The notes under the pieces: generated by a model
Databases searched by the model: none
What the model was told of the DNA's origin: nothing
Seen by the model: the letters and a program-made list of their open reading frames with translations, nothing else
Translations under genes and position numbers: made by a program
Source of the DNA: CAYUVH01 sp964448135
Lineage (GTDB): Bacteria; Verrucomicrobiota; Verrucomicrobiia; Limisphaerales; UBA8199
Assembly (NCBI GenBank): GCA_964448135.1
Contig: CAYUVH010000013.1
Coordinates: 1 to 55,121 of the forward strand
Direction of reading: 5' to 3'
Length of the DNA stretch: 55,121 bases
Shown: positions 8,488 through 17,787 of the stretch, piece by piece
Numbering within the stretch: position 1 is the stretch's first letter
How the letters are laid out: each line of letters begins with the position of its first letter

Positions 8488-9375
8488 TTATTTCACCGGC
8501 CTATTTTCTGATTTCTCTCCCAGGAATTCGAGCAGTACGAGATTGAAGGGTTGGGGGCATTCGAATTGGGCGTCGTGGCCGCAGTTGGGGATGAGGTGCA
8601 ATTTGGCGCCGGGGATTTCGCGGGCGAAGCGCTGGCCGTTGGGAGGGGGGATTAGTTTGTCCTGCTCGCCCCACACGATGAGCGTGGGCATTTTCAGCGC
8701 GCCGAGGCGGCCGTCGAGGGCGTCTTCGTTTCGTTTCGCGGATTCGAGGAAGCGAGCGATGGTGTAGCCGTCGTTGCGCACGACGCGGGCTTGCAGGATT
8801 TCGCCGGCCAGGACCGGGCTGTCGGCGAGTTTGGGGTCGGCGAAAACGTAGTGCAGGACTTCCCGGGCTTCGGCGAGGGTGGCGGGGTTCAGGCAGGCGG
8901 GGAGTTTTTGATCGGCGAAGCCGGCGCTGTCCACGAGCACCAAGCGCTCGACGCGTTGCGGTTGTTCGAGCGCGACGAGGGCGACGGTCCAGCCGCCGAG
9001 GGAATTGCCGACGAGGGTGGCACGCTCGATTTTCAGGGCATCGAGAAAGCCGGTTAGAAAATCGGTGAAGGTTTGCGGGCGATAGTTGAGCAGGGGTTTG
9101 TCGGAGCTGCCGTGGCCGATGAGGTCGGGAGCGAGGACGCGGTAGTTTTTGGAAAGAGCGTCGAGACTCGTCTGCCAGGTGTGGGCGTCGTCGGCGAGGC
9201 CGTGGACGAGGACGACGACGGGGCCCTGGCCGCGTTCGAGATAATGGATGCGGGCGCCGTGGACGGTGATGAAATGGTCGTTGGTGTCGGCGTGGAGGGG
9301 GCCGCAGGCGAGGAGGATGAACAGGGCGATCCGGGGCAGAGAGGGATGAACGCAGGAGAATGGATTCTTTGTCAT
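8488..9375 (-). CDS. Exported alpha/beta hydrolase
   Basis: A 295-residue alpha/beta hydrolase with an N-terminal signal peptide (RIALFILLACGPLHA). The catalytic triad is visible: the nucleophile Ser in LVGNSLGGW, an Asp in LIVWGEQDKLIPP and the His in IPNCGHDAQFE. The oxyanion-hole sequence is VVLVHGLADDAHTW. This is the layout of the C-C hydrolase (MhpC)/haloalkane dehalogenase-like branch, with Ser rather than Asp as nucleophile, so an esterase or C-C bond hydrolase is likeliest. The substrate is unknown. It is convergent with the NTase module; only 6 bases separate the stop codons. Confidence 0.88.
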   Translation of the reverse strand: MTKNPFSCVHPSLPRIALFILLACGPLHADTNDHFITVHGARIHYLERGQGPVVVLVHGLADDAHTWQTSLDALSKNYRVLAPDLIGHGSSDKPLLNYRPQTFTDFLTGFLDALKIERATLVGNSLGGWTVALVALEQPQRVERLVLVDSAGFADQKLPACLNPATLAEAREVLHYVFADPKLADSPVLAGEILQARVVRNDGYTIARFLESAKRNEDALDGRLGALKMPTLIVWGEQDKLIPPPNGQRFAREIPGAKLHLIPNCGHDAQFECPQPFNLVLLEFLGEKSENRPVK

Positions 9376-9739
9376 CTGGGTGCTTCGATTATCACTCCGG
9401 CCGGGAAAAGTGCAATGGTGGTAATCGTCGTGTGGGAACCTCGGAGTTTTCTGGCATCCCTTCGGGATGCAATTTTTTAGGACGGTTTACCGGTGGTCAA
9501 TCCGAGGCAGGCCTCAGCTCGACACACCGGCTACTGTCTATCAACCCTTCGGGTTGAATTGGTGAAATATCTTTCGTCCCTGGCGGGATTTGGAAAATTC
9601 CGAGGCCGGTTACCCACGGTTGAAACCGTGGACTATTTTCTGTCGTCCCGGTGGGACTAAAGAGTGAGCCGGTGGTCCTTCCCCCCAACTGGGAGGACCA
9701 CCGGCTATCATTACCAACCCTTGCGGGTTGGAAGTCAGC
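9376..9739. repeat. Intergenic cluster of short palindromes
   Basis: A 364-bp intergenic stretch with at least six short hairpins and no gene. Perfect arms include gcatccc/gggatgc (9454-9470, ttc loop), tcaaccc/gggttga (9541-9557), ccacggtt/aaccgtgg (~9613-9629), gtccc/gggac (~9644-9657), a 13-bp pair agccggtggtcct/aggaccaccggct (9667-9679 and 9694-9706) and ccaaccc/gggttgg (9714-9731). The style matches the clusters at 26196 and 31282. These look like REP-type or structured mobile repeats; no associated transposase is in the window. Confidence 0.8.
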
Positions 9740-12700
9740 TTACGGGAGCAGGTAGATGCGGAAGAACCGCTTGTCGGCGCTGCCCACCGAGTTGGTGGCG
9801 CTGGCGGTGGAGCCGGTCGCCAGGATGTCCGGCGCGGAGTTGCTCCAGGAGAGCGGTTCCAATGTGTCGTTGTATTGCAGGCGATAGGTGCGGCCCACCG
9901 TGGAACTCCAGGTGATCACGGCAGAGCCGCTGTTCAGGATGATAGAGGAGATCTCCGGCGGGGTCGCGTTGGTGGGCGCGTTGACCGTGACGGTGAAGCT
10001 CTTGCTGTCGCTGAGCGGCGGCGTGCCGTCGTCGGTGACCTGCGTGGTGAAGGTGTAGGTGCCGGTCTGGCCGGCGGTCGGCGTCCAGCTGATCACGCCG
10101 TTTACGATCGCCGCGTTGGTGGGCGCGGAGAGGAGCGTGTAGCTGAAGGCGTTGGCCGGGATGTCGTTGTCCGTGGCGCTGTTCGTGACGCTGAGGGTGG
10201 TCAGGACCGTGATGGTGCGGTCAGGCTGAGCGGCGAGGGTCGGCGCGGTGTTCACTTCGGTCACGGCGACGGTGAAGGTCTTGGTGTCGCCCAATGCGGG
10301 CGTGCCGTCATCGGTCACCGTGGTGGTGAAGGTATAGGTGCCGGGGCCCTGCGCCTCGGTCGGCGTCCAGGTGATGATACCGGACGGTGAAATGCTGGCA
10401 TTGGTGACGACGTCGCCGAGGCCGTTGGTCACAGCGAGCGTGTAGGCGAGGTTGTTCGCGGGCAGATCGCTGTCGCTGGCGGTGTTTGTGACCGTCAGCG
10501 TGCTGAGTTCGGCGATGGTGTAGTTGGTCTGCGCCGGCAGGCTCGGAGCGCTGTTCACTTCGGTCACGGCGACGGTGAAGGTCTTGGTATCGCCCAGAGC
10601 CGGCGTGCCGTCGTCGGTCACCGTGGTGGTGAAGGTGTAGGTGCCGGGGCCCTGCGCTTCGGTCGGCGTCCAGGTGATGATGCCCGAGGCGGAAATGCTG
10701 GCGTTGGTGACCACGTCGCCGAGGCCGTTAGTCACGGCGAGGCCGTAGACCAGATTGTTGGCCGGCAGGTCGCTGTCGCTGGCCGTATTCGTGACCGTAA
10801 GCAAGGTGAGTTCGGCGATGGTGTAGTTGGTCTGCGCCGGGAGGCTCGGAGCGGTGTTCACTTCGGTCACAGCGACGGTGAAGATCTTGGTGTCGCTGAG
10901 CGGCGGCGTGCCGTCGTCGGTCACCGTGGTGGTGAAGGTATAGGTGCCGGGGCCCTGCGCCTCGGTCGGCGTCCAGGTGATGATGCCCGAGGGCGAGATG
11001 CTGGCGTTGGTTACCACGTCGCCCAAGCCGTTGGTCACGGCGAGGCCGTAGGCCAGATTGTTCGCCGGCAGATCACTATCGGTCGCGGTGTTCGTGACGG
11101 TGAGCGGGGTCAACTCGGCAATGGTGCGATTGATTTGCGCGGGCAGGATCGGAGCGGAGTTGCCTTCCGTCACGGCGACGGTGAAGGTCTTCGTGTCGCC
11201 GAGCGGCGGCGTGCCGTCGTCGGTCACGGTGGTGGTGAAGGTGTAGGTGCCGGGGCCTTGGGCTTCGGTCGGGGTCCAGGTGATGATACCCGAGGCCGAG
11301 ATGCTGGCGTTGGTGACCACGTCGCCGAGGCCGTTAGTGACGGCGAGGTCATAGACCAGGTTGTTGGCCGGGAGATCACTGTCGCTGGCGGTGTTCGTGA
11401 CGCTGAGCGTGGTTTGCTCGGCGATGGTGTAATTGGTCTGCGCCGGCAGGCTCGGAGCGCTATTCACTTCGGTCACCGCAACCGTGAAGGTCTTGGTGTC
11501 GTTAAGCGGCGGGGTGCCGTCGTCAGTCACCGTAGTGGTGAAGGTGTAGGTGCCCGGGCCCTGCGCTTCGGTCGGCGTCCAGGTGATGATGCCCGCGGCG
11601 GAGATGCTGGCGTTGGTGACCACGTCGCCGAGGCCGTTAGTCACGGCGAGGCCATAGACCAGGTTGTTGGCCGGCAGATCACTGTCGCTGGCGGTGTTCG
11701 TGACGCTGAGCGTGGTGAGTTCGGCGATCGTGTAATTGGTCTGAGCCGGCAGGCTTGGAGCCGTATTCACCTCAGTCACGGCGACGGTGAACGTCTTCGT
11801 GTCGCTGAGCGGCGGCGTGCCGTCATCGGTCACCGTGGTGGTGAAGGTGTAGGTGCCGGGGCCCTGCGCTTCGGTCGGGGTCCAGGTGATGATGCCCGCG
11901 GGCGAGATGCTGGCGTTGGTAACGACCGCGCCGAGGCCGTTGGTGACCGCGAGGCCATAAGCCAGATTGTTCGCGGGGACGTCGCTGTCGCTGGCGGTGT
12001 TCGTGACGGCAAGCGCGGTCAACTCGGCGATGGTGCGATCAATCTGGGCGGGCAGGATCGGAGCCGAATTTCCTTCCGTCACAGCGACGGTGAAGGTCTT
12101 GGTATCGCTGAGCGGGGGCGTGCCGTCATCGGTCACGGTGGTGGTGAAGGTGTAGGTGCCGGGGCCCTGCGCTTCGGTCGGCGTCCAAGTGATGATGCCC
12201 GCCGCCGAGATGCTGGCATTGGTGACAACCGCACCGAGGCCGTTGGTCACGGCGAGTCCATAGGCCAGATTGTTCGCCGGGAGATCGCTGTCGGTCGCGG
12301 TGTTCGTGACGGTCAACGGAGTCAGTTCGACGATGGTGCGATCGATCTGAGCAGGCAGGCTGGGAGCCGTATTCACTTCCGTCACCGCAACGGTGAAGGT
12401 CTTGGTGTCACTGAGTTGCGGCGTCCCATCGTCGGTCACGGTGGTGGTGAAGGTGTAGGTGCCGGGGCCCTGCGCCTCGGTCGGCGTCCAGGTGATGATG
12501 CCGTTGGTGCTGATGATGGCGTTAGTGACGACGTCACCGAGGCCGTTGGTCACGGCGAGGCCATAGGCCAGGTTGTTGGCCGGAAGGTCACTGTCGGTCG
12601 CGGTGTTGGTGACCGAAAGGGTCGTGAGCTCGGCGATGGTGTAATTGGTCTGCGCCGGCAGGCTGGGAGCGGTGTTCGCTTCCGTCACGGCGACGGTGAA

Positions 12701-15700
12701 CGTTTTGATATCGCCCAGCGGCGGTGTGCCGTCGTCAATGACCGTGGTGGTGAAGGTGTAGGTGCCGGGACCTTGCAGCTCAGTCGGCGTCCAGGTGATG
12801 ACACCGGACGGCGAGATGCTGGCATTGGTGACGACGTCGCCGAGGCCGTTCGTCACGGCAAGGCCGTAAACGAGATTGTTCGGCGGAAGATCGCCGTCGG
12901 TTGCGGTGTTCGTGACCGTGAGCGGGGTCAGTTCGGCAATGGTACGATTAATTTGCGCGGGCAGGCTCGGAGCGGTGTTGACCTCGAGCACGGCGACGGT
13001 GAAGGCTACCGAGTTACTGAGCGCCGGGGTGCCGTCGTCCAGGACCGTGGTCCGGAAGGTATAGGTCCCGGGGCCCTGGGCTTCGGTGGGCGTCCAAGTG
13101 ATGATGCCGTTGGTGCTGATAGCGGCATTGGTGATCACGACGCCGAGGCTGTTGGTGACGAAGAGGGAATAGGAGAGACTATTGGCCGGCTGATCAATAT
13201 CGGTCGCGGTGTTGGTGACCGAGAGGGTCGTGAGCTCGGCGATGGTGTAATTCGTCTGCGCCGGCAGGCTGGGAGCCGTATTCACTTCCTGGACCGTGAC
13301 GTTGAAGCTGTTCGACGCGAGCAGGCTGGGCACGCCGCTGTTGAAGGCGACGGTGGTCAGCGTGTAGGTGCCGGGGCCCTGGGCCTCGGAAGGCGTCCAG
13401 GTGATCACGCCGTTGGTGCTGATCTGGGCGCCGCTGGGCGGCGAATTGGTGAGGACGTAGGTAATGGCATTGGCCGGCGAGCCGACGCTGGTGGCGGTGT
13501 TGGTGACGTTGAGGGCCACGGATTCGTTGACCGTGCGATTGGTCTGGGCCGGCAACGTCGGCGCGATGTTCGCGACGCAGACCAGGCCGGTGATCGAGAG
13601 CGAATCCACGCGCCAGCCGACGCCGGCGCCGTTGTCGTTGTTCTGGTCGGTGCCGCAACGGAAGCGGAACTGTACGTTGGTGCCGCTGGCGGCCGGCGGC
13701 AGGCTGACCACGACGTTGCTGAAGCCGGGGGCGTGACCGCTCCAACAAGGGCGATTGGAGAGCGGGTTGCCGTAGAGGCTGGAGATGGTGCGGTTGTAGC
13801 CGTTGGTGAGGAATGTGCCGCCGAGCGTGATAATGTCGCCGAAGGCATTGGTGCCGATTTTAATTTCGAGCACACCGCCGTCGAAGCCTTGGCTGGCGTT
13901 GGCTCCCGGTTCCAAATCACAATAGCTGCGGAAGGCAAGAGTGGCCGCACCGGAACCGATGGCGTAAACCGGGGAATAGAGTTCGCTCATGCCCAGGTTC
14001 AACGAGTTGGTGACGTAGGCCGAGTTGGGGGCAGTAAACGCACCATTGGTGCGCGTGATCCAGTTGCTGACGCTGCCGCTGATGGCGTTGCTCCAGCCGG
14101 TGGGCAGGGCGGGGGCGGTGACGGAATCGAAGCTTTCGCTGAAGGCCAGGCCGGGGGCGCCGGTGGGCACGACCAACTGCAGGGTGCCGAGGTTGAGCGG
14201 GCCTTCCTGAAGCTGAAGATTTACCGTGATGCTGGCTCCGCACGCGCCGGTGGAGACGAGCGAGAACGGCTTGGACACGATGGTGCCATTGGTGGCGAGA
14301 ACGCCGTAAGTCTGCGGGGCGCTGGGCGAGGTCACGCCATTCGTCTCGAGCAAGGTCACAACCAGGTTCGTCGTGGCGGTGACGCCCGAGTTTTTGAGGC
14401 CGAAGTTGAAGGTGACTGTTTCGCCGGGATCAACCGCATTGTTCGCCGGGACATAGCTTTCCGCCGCGAGATTGTTGGTCGCGAGCGTGATAATCGGGCG
14501 GCCGTTGACGATGATCGTGAAACTGTTGGTCGCGCTGAGTTTCGTGGAATTGAAGGCGAGCGGATTGGAATCGCTGACCACGGTGGTGAAGACGTTCGTG
14601 GTCTGGTCCTGAGCGCCGCTGGGCGTCCAACTGATGACACCGGTGTTGGTGTTGATGGTCGCGCCACTGGGGCCGTTCGTCAGCACGTAGGTGAGGGTGT
14701 TGGTCGGGACATCGGAATCGGTCGCCGAGTTCGTGATGGACAAGACCACGCCTGGAGCAATCGTGCGGTCCGGCGGAGTCAGGACGAAAACGGGCGGACT
14801 GTTTGATTCCTGAACCACCACGGTGAAGGTGTTGGTGATCGAGAAGCTCTTGGTGTTGATGGCCGGCGGATTCGTGTCCGAAACGATGGTGGTGAATACG
14901 TTGGTGCTGGGACCCTGGAGTTCGGTCGGCGTCCATGTGATGACGCCGTTGTTCATCGTGGCGTTGGTGACCGCGACGCCAAGGCCGTTGGTCACGGCGA
15001 GCGTGTAGGTCAACGTATTGGCGGGGAGATCGTTATCCGTGGCGACATTTGTGACGGTCATGGTGGTCAATTCCACGATCGTCCGGTTGGTGGGCGTGAG
15101 CGTGAAGACGGGCGGCAAGTTGGATTCGGTCACCACCACGACGAACGTGTTGGTGTCGCTGAGAGCGGGTGATCCATCGTCGGTTACGATGGTCGTGAAG
15201 GTGTTGGTACTGGGGCCCTGCGCCTCGGTCGGCGTCCAGGTGATGATGCCATTGGTGATGACAGGCCCGGTCACGGCGACACCCAGACCGTTGGTCACGG
15301 CCAGCGTATAAGTGAGCGTGTTGGCCGGGACGTCGCTGTCCGTGGCGATGTTGGTGACGGTCAGCGACGCAGTTTCCAAAATGGTCCGGTTGGTAACTGT
15401 TCCCAGATTCGGCGCGGAGTTGTTGGCCGTGATATTCAGCGTCACGGTAGCCACGCCCAGGTTGGCGCCGTCGTTGGGCTGATACGTGAAGGTCTCGACG
15501 CCGGTGTATCCGTTGGTCGGGTTATAGGTGAAGCTTCCGTTGGCGCTCAAGGAGAGGACGCCGTGGGTCGGTCCAGCCACCACCGCAGCCGTCAAGCTGC
15601 TGGAGTTGACACCGGTGTCATTCGCCAGCACGCCGGGCGCCGGAATGGTCGCCTGGCGGCCGCCACTGATGGTGTAATTATCGTTGAGGGCGAGCGCCTG

Positions 15701-17548
15701 CACCGTGTGATTGTCCAGCGACATCGTATAGGGCGTGGGATCGGTCCACATATCGGCGCTGGGAGATCCAGCGGCAAGGGTCGCGTCGCTCGCAGTCACG
15801 AGCAGCGAGCCATCCAGGTAGCCGGAAATCTGGGTGCCATTGAAGGCGATTTTTAGTTGATGCAAGCCAACGCCAACCGAACCGATGCTCGCGCTGTCCA
15901 ATTGCGAAAAGCTGTCGCCATTGCCGAAGCCGGTGAAGCGAATGAGTTTGAGCGTGTTGCCGCCACCGGGCGAGTTCTCCGGATAGAGCCACAGCCCGTA
16001 GTGGGCACCGTTGGTGGTGTTCAGGCGACCGCCGATGCCGCCGCCATAACCATTGGTCTGAAATTGAATGTTCGCGGAGATGACGTGGTTGGTAAACCGG
16101 TTGGTGAGGTACGCGTAGCCGTAGCCGAAGGCCACCGGGTTCGTGCCGCCGCGCAATTGGCCACCGGTGATGCTCCAGTTACCGACGTTGGTCACCCAGG
16201 GAAGGGCGACCGCGGCGGGATCGGTGCCGCGGGTGAATGCATCATACGCGAGCGTGATCGCATTACTCACCGTGATGTAGACGGTGGCCGCGGTCGAATT
16301 CGTGAGTCCATCGCTCACCCGGTAGGTGAAGCTGTCCGGACCGGAATAGGAATTGGTGGGCGTGTAGGTGAAGCTGCCATTGGTGGCGAAGCTGAGGGTG
16401 CCGCGCAGCGTGCCGGCCAGCAGGGTCGCCGAGAGCGGATTCGCGTCGGAATCGGTATCGTTCGCCATGACGCCGGGCGCCGTGACCGTCAGGACGGTAT
16501 TCGTCAGAATGCTATAGCTTTCGTCATTGGCGACGGGCGCGTGATTCAAGCTCACGGTGATGGTGACGATGGCCGGGGAAGAATTCGTGACGCCGTTGCT
16601 GGCGCGATAGGCAAAAGTGTCGGTGCCGGTGTAGTTGTTGGTGGAGGTGTAATTGAAGCCACCGTTCGAGCTGAGCACCAGCGTGCCGTGCAGGGTATTG
16701 GTCGCGAGCACGGCCGAGAGCGAGCTGCCGGTGTCGTTGGCGAGCACGCCCGGAGCGGCAATGGTGAGCGTGGTGTTGGAGACATTGGTGTAGCTGTCGG
16801 CGTTGGCGACCGGGGTGCTGGAATTCGCCGTGACGGTGAAATCATCCAGCAACATGGTGTAGCCGGTGGTGTCCGTGTAGGAATCCACGCCCACGCCGCC
16901 GCCGAGATAGGGCTGCGCTTCGACGTCGGTCACGCTGAAGGCGGTGGTGCCGTCATAGGCGACGGAGAGTACGTTCGACTGGCAGGTGAGTTTAAGGGTG
17001 TGGTAGTTGGTGCCGATGGTGCCCATGTTCGTGCTGAACATGGGGACGAAGGTGTTGCCGTTGTAGCCGAAGGAACTCCAGGTTTGAAACTTGATAAGTT
17101 TCAGCGAACCAGCGCCGCCGGGCGAGCCGTCGGGATAAAGCCAGACGGCGTAACGAGCGCCGGAAGCCGGCGCCACGCAAGCGGTGATGCCGCCGCCATA
17201 GCCGCTGGTCGGAAAGCGCACTTTGGCCTGGGTGACGGTGTTGGTATAGCCGCCGCCTGCGTTCAAGGAGGCGTAACCCGGGCCATTGGTGCCGCACACG
17301 AGGAGGCCGCCAGTGATGGACCAGACGCCGGCCTGATTGGTCCAGGGCGTGGTGATCGCGGCGGGATCGTTGGTGCGGGTGAAATCGTCGGTGAAGAGTT
17401 GCGCGTGGGCCACGGACGCAAAAGCCAGCGCGCCCAGCAAAAGGCCGCTGAAGCTGACACCGCCCACCCAGCGGCGGAGCGCGCCAGGGCACCCGGCTCC
17501 ACCAACAAAATTCCCACTCGTATTTGCTGCCAATACTTTTTCGTTCAT
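9740..17548 (-). CDS. Giant exported Ig/cadherin-like repeat protein
   Basis: A 2602-residue secreted protein. After a signal peptide (hydrophobic GLLLGALAFASVAHA near residues 35-49) come two LamG/concanavalin-like domains starting DDFTRTNDPAAI and YDAFTRGTDPAAV. Interleaved are three tandem-95/VCBS-like Ig domains with APGVLANDTG motifs. Fifteen He_PIG/cadherin-like repeats follow: three, then a domain with SESFDSVTAPALPTGW (choice-of-anchor J/MAM-like), then twelve more with TNTATDSDLPANN and GIITWTPTEAQGPGTYTF. It ends in the verrucomicrobial Ig-like TYRLQYNDTLEPLSW domain. The likely role is cell-surface adhesion or matrix formation; no catalytic site is seen. It lies downstream of the kinase/sigma pair on the same strand, after a 239-bp gap. 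Confidence 0.9.
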   Translation of the reverse strand: MNEKVLAANTSGNFVGGAGCPGALRRWVGGVSFSGLLLGALAFASVAHAQLFTDDFTRTNDPAAITTPWTNQAGVWSITGGLLVCGTNGPGYASLNAGGGYTNTVTQAKVRFPTSGYGGGITACVAPASGARYAVWLYPDGSPGGAGSLKLIKFQTWSSFGYNGNTFVPMFSTNMGTIGTNYHTLKLTCQSNVLSVAYDGTTAFSVTDVEAQPYLGGGVGVDSYTDTTGYTMLLDDFTVTANSSTPVANADSYTNVSNTTLTIAAPGVLANDTGSSLSAVLATNTLHGTLVLSSNGGFNYTSTNNYTGTDTFAYRASNGVTNSSPAIVTITVSLNHAPVANDESYSILTNTVLTVTAPGVMANDTDSDANPLSATLLAGTLRGTLSFATNGSFTYTPTNSYSGPDSFTYRVSDGLTNSTAATVYITVSNAITLAYDAFTRGTDPAAVALPWVTNVGNWSITGGQLRGGTNPVAFGYGYAYLTNRFTNHVISANIQFQTNGYGGGIGGRLNTTNGAHYGLWLYPENSPGGGNTLKLIRFTGFGNGDSFSQLDSASIGSVGVGLHQLKIAFNGTQISGYLDGSLLVTASDATLAAGSPSADMWTDPTPYTMSLDNHTVQALALNDNYTISGGRQATIPAPGVLANDTGVNSSSLTAAVVAGPTHGVLSLSANGSFTYNPTNGYTGVETFTYQPNDGANLGVATVTLNITANNSAPNLGTVTNRTILETASLTVTNIATDSDVPANTLTYTLAVTNGLGVAVTGPVITNGIITWTPTEAQGPSTNTFTTIVTDDGSPALSDTNTFVVVVTESNLPPVFTLTPTNRTIVELTTMTVTNVATDNDLPANTLTYTLAVTNGLGVAVTNATMNNGVITWTPTELQGPSTNVFTTIVSDTNPPAINTKSFSITNTFTVVVQESNSPPVFVLTPPDRTIAPGVVLSITNSATDSDVPTNTLTYVLTNGPSGATINTNTGVISWTPSGAQDQTTNVFTTVVSDSNPLAFNSTKLSATNSFTIIVNGRPIITLATNNLAAESYVPANNAVDPGETVTFNFGLKNSGVTATTNLVVTLLETNGVTSPSAPQTYGVLATNGTIVSKPFSLVSTGACGASITVNLQLQEGPLNLGTLQLVVPTGAPGLAFSESFDSVTAPALPTGWSNAISGSVSNWITRTNGAFTAPNSAYVTNSLNLGMSELYSPVYAIGSGAATLAFRSYCDLEPGANASQGFDGGVLEIKIGTNAFGDIITLGGTFLTNGYNRTISSLYGNPLSNRPCWSGHAPGFSNVVVSLPPAASGTNVQFRFRCGTDQNNDNGAGVGWRVDSLSITGLVCVANIAPTLPAQTNRTVNESVALNVTNTATSVGSPANAITYVLTNSPPSGAQISTNGVITWTPSEAQGPGTYTLTTVAFNSGVPSLLASNSFNVTVQEVNTAPSLPAQTNYTIAELTTLSVTNTATDIDQPANSLSYSLFVTNSLGVVITNAAISTNGIITWTPTEAQGPGTYTFRTTVLDDGTPALSNSVAFTVAVLEVNTAPSLPAQINRTIAELTPLTVTNTATDGDLPPNNLVYGLAVTNGLGDVVTNASISPSGVITWTPTELQGPGTYTFTTTVIDDGTPPLGDIKTFTVAVTEANTAPSLPAQTNYTIAELTTLSVTNTATDSDLPANNLAYGLAVTNGLGDVVTNAIISTNGIITWTPTEAQGPGTYTFTTTVTDDGTPQLSDTKTFTVAVTEVNTAPSLPAQIDRTIVELTPLTVTNTATDSDLPANNLAYGLAVTNGLGAVVTNASISAAGIITWTPTEAQGPGTYTFTTTVTDDGTPPLSDTKTFTVAVTEGNSAPILPAQIDRTIAELTALAVTNTASDSDVPANNLAYGLAVTNGLGAVVTNASISPAGIITWTPTEAQGPGTYTFTTTVTDDGTPPLSDTKTFTVAVTEVNTAPSLPAQTNYTIAELTTLSVTNTASDSDLPANNLVYGLAVTNGLGDVVTNASISAAGIITWTPTEAQGPGTYTFTTTVTDDGTPPLNDTKTFTVAVTEVNSAPSLPAQTNYTIAEQTTLSVTNTASDSDLPANNLVYDLAVTNGLGDVVTNASISASGIITWTPTEAQGPGTYTFTTTVTDDGTPPLGDTKTFTVAVTEGNSAPILPAQINRTIAELTPLTVTNTATDSDLPANNLAYGLAVTNGLGDVVTNASISPSGIITWTPTEAQGPGTYTFTTTVTDDGTPPLSDTKIFTVAVTEVNTAPSLPAQTNYTIAELTLLTVTNTASDSDLPANNLVYGLAVTNGLGDVVTNASISASGIITWTPTEAQGPGTYTFTTTVTDDGTPALGDTKTFTVAVTEVNSAPSLPAQTNYTIAELSTLTVTNTASDSDLPANNLAYTLAVTNGLGDVVTNASISPSGIITWTPTEAQGPGTYTFTTTVTDDGTPALGDTKTFTVAVTEVNTAPTLAAQPDRTITVLTTLSVTNSATDNDIPANAFSYTLLSAPTNAAIVNGVISWTPTAGQTGTYTFTTQVTDDGTPPLSDSKSFTVTVNAPTNATPPEISSIILNSGSAVITWSSTVGRTYRLQYNDTLEPLSWSNSAPDILATGSTASATNSVGSADKRFFRIYLLP
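10230..13560. repeat. 303-bp coding tandem repeat (11 in-register units)
   Basis: The motif cggcgtccag (allowing one or two mismatches) recurs at 10361, 10664, 10967, 11270, 11573, 11876, 12179, 12482, 12785, 13088 and 13391: ten successive intervals of exactly 303 bp (101 codons). The next unit to the left is 282 bp away (10079). Each unit encodes one He_PIG/cadherin-like domain. The central units are nearly identical at DNA level. Confidence 0.93.
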
Positions 17549-17787
17549 AACCTGCGCATTCGGATTTTTACCACTACCCTAAAACACCAAGACCCCAGAC
17601 AAGGCTGTATACAGTTCCGATTATTCTAATCCCGAACGGCAGCCGCGCTATTCCGCTCAATACGGAAAGGGGTATCGGGGTGAATACGGAATTGCCCACC
17701 CGTCCCTTATGGGCAGGGTTGAGAGGATTGCAGGACGCGTGCCACGCAAGATTGGGAATTGAGCTGAAAACCGGGCGAATGCGGAGT
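17549..17787. other. Gap between sigma factor and giant protein gene
   Basis: 239 bases without a gene. It must hold the 5' leader and probably the promoter of the giant repeat protein, but I see no convincing -35/-10 pair. A short ttccg/cggaa inverted repeat sits near 17650-17667. Confidence 0.4.

Noticed and set aside
8483..8510. A short gccgg/ccggc hairpin with T-rich tail between the convergent genes
   Set aside because: Only 5 bp of stem with a 9-base loop and overlapping the hydrolase 3' end; too weak to call a terminator.
10230..13560. Possible CRISPR-like array from the regular spacing
   Set aside because: Units are 303 bp, continuous and coding; there are no short repeats with unique spacers and no cas genes.
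11135..14806. A 1223-codon open frame antisense to the giant repeat gene
   Set aside because: Its translation is an Arg/Gly-rich shadow that repeats with the same 303-bp period. The minus-strand frame has the signal peptide and recognisable domains; the long opening is due to the repeat and high GC.
15857..17629. A 590-codon + strand frame over the 5' part of the giant gene
   Set aside because: Same reason: low-complexity, G/A/R-rich product with no domain, opposite a well-supported gene.
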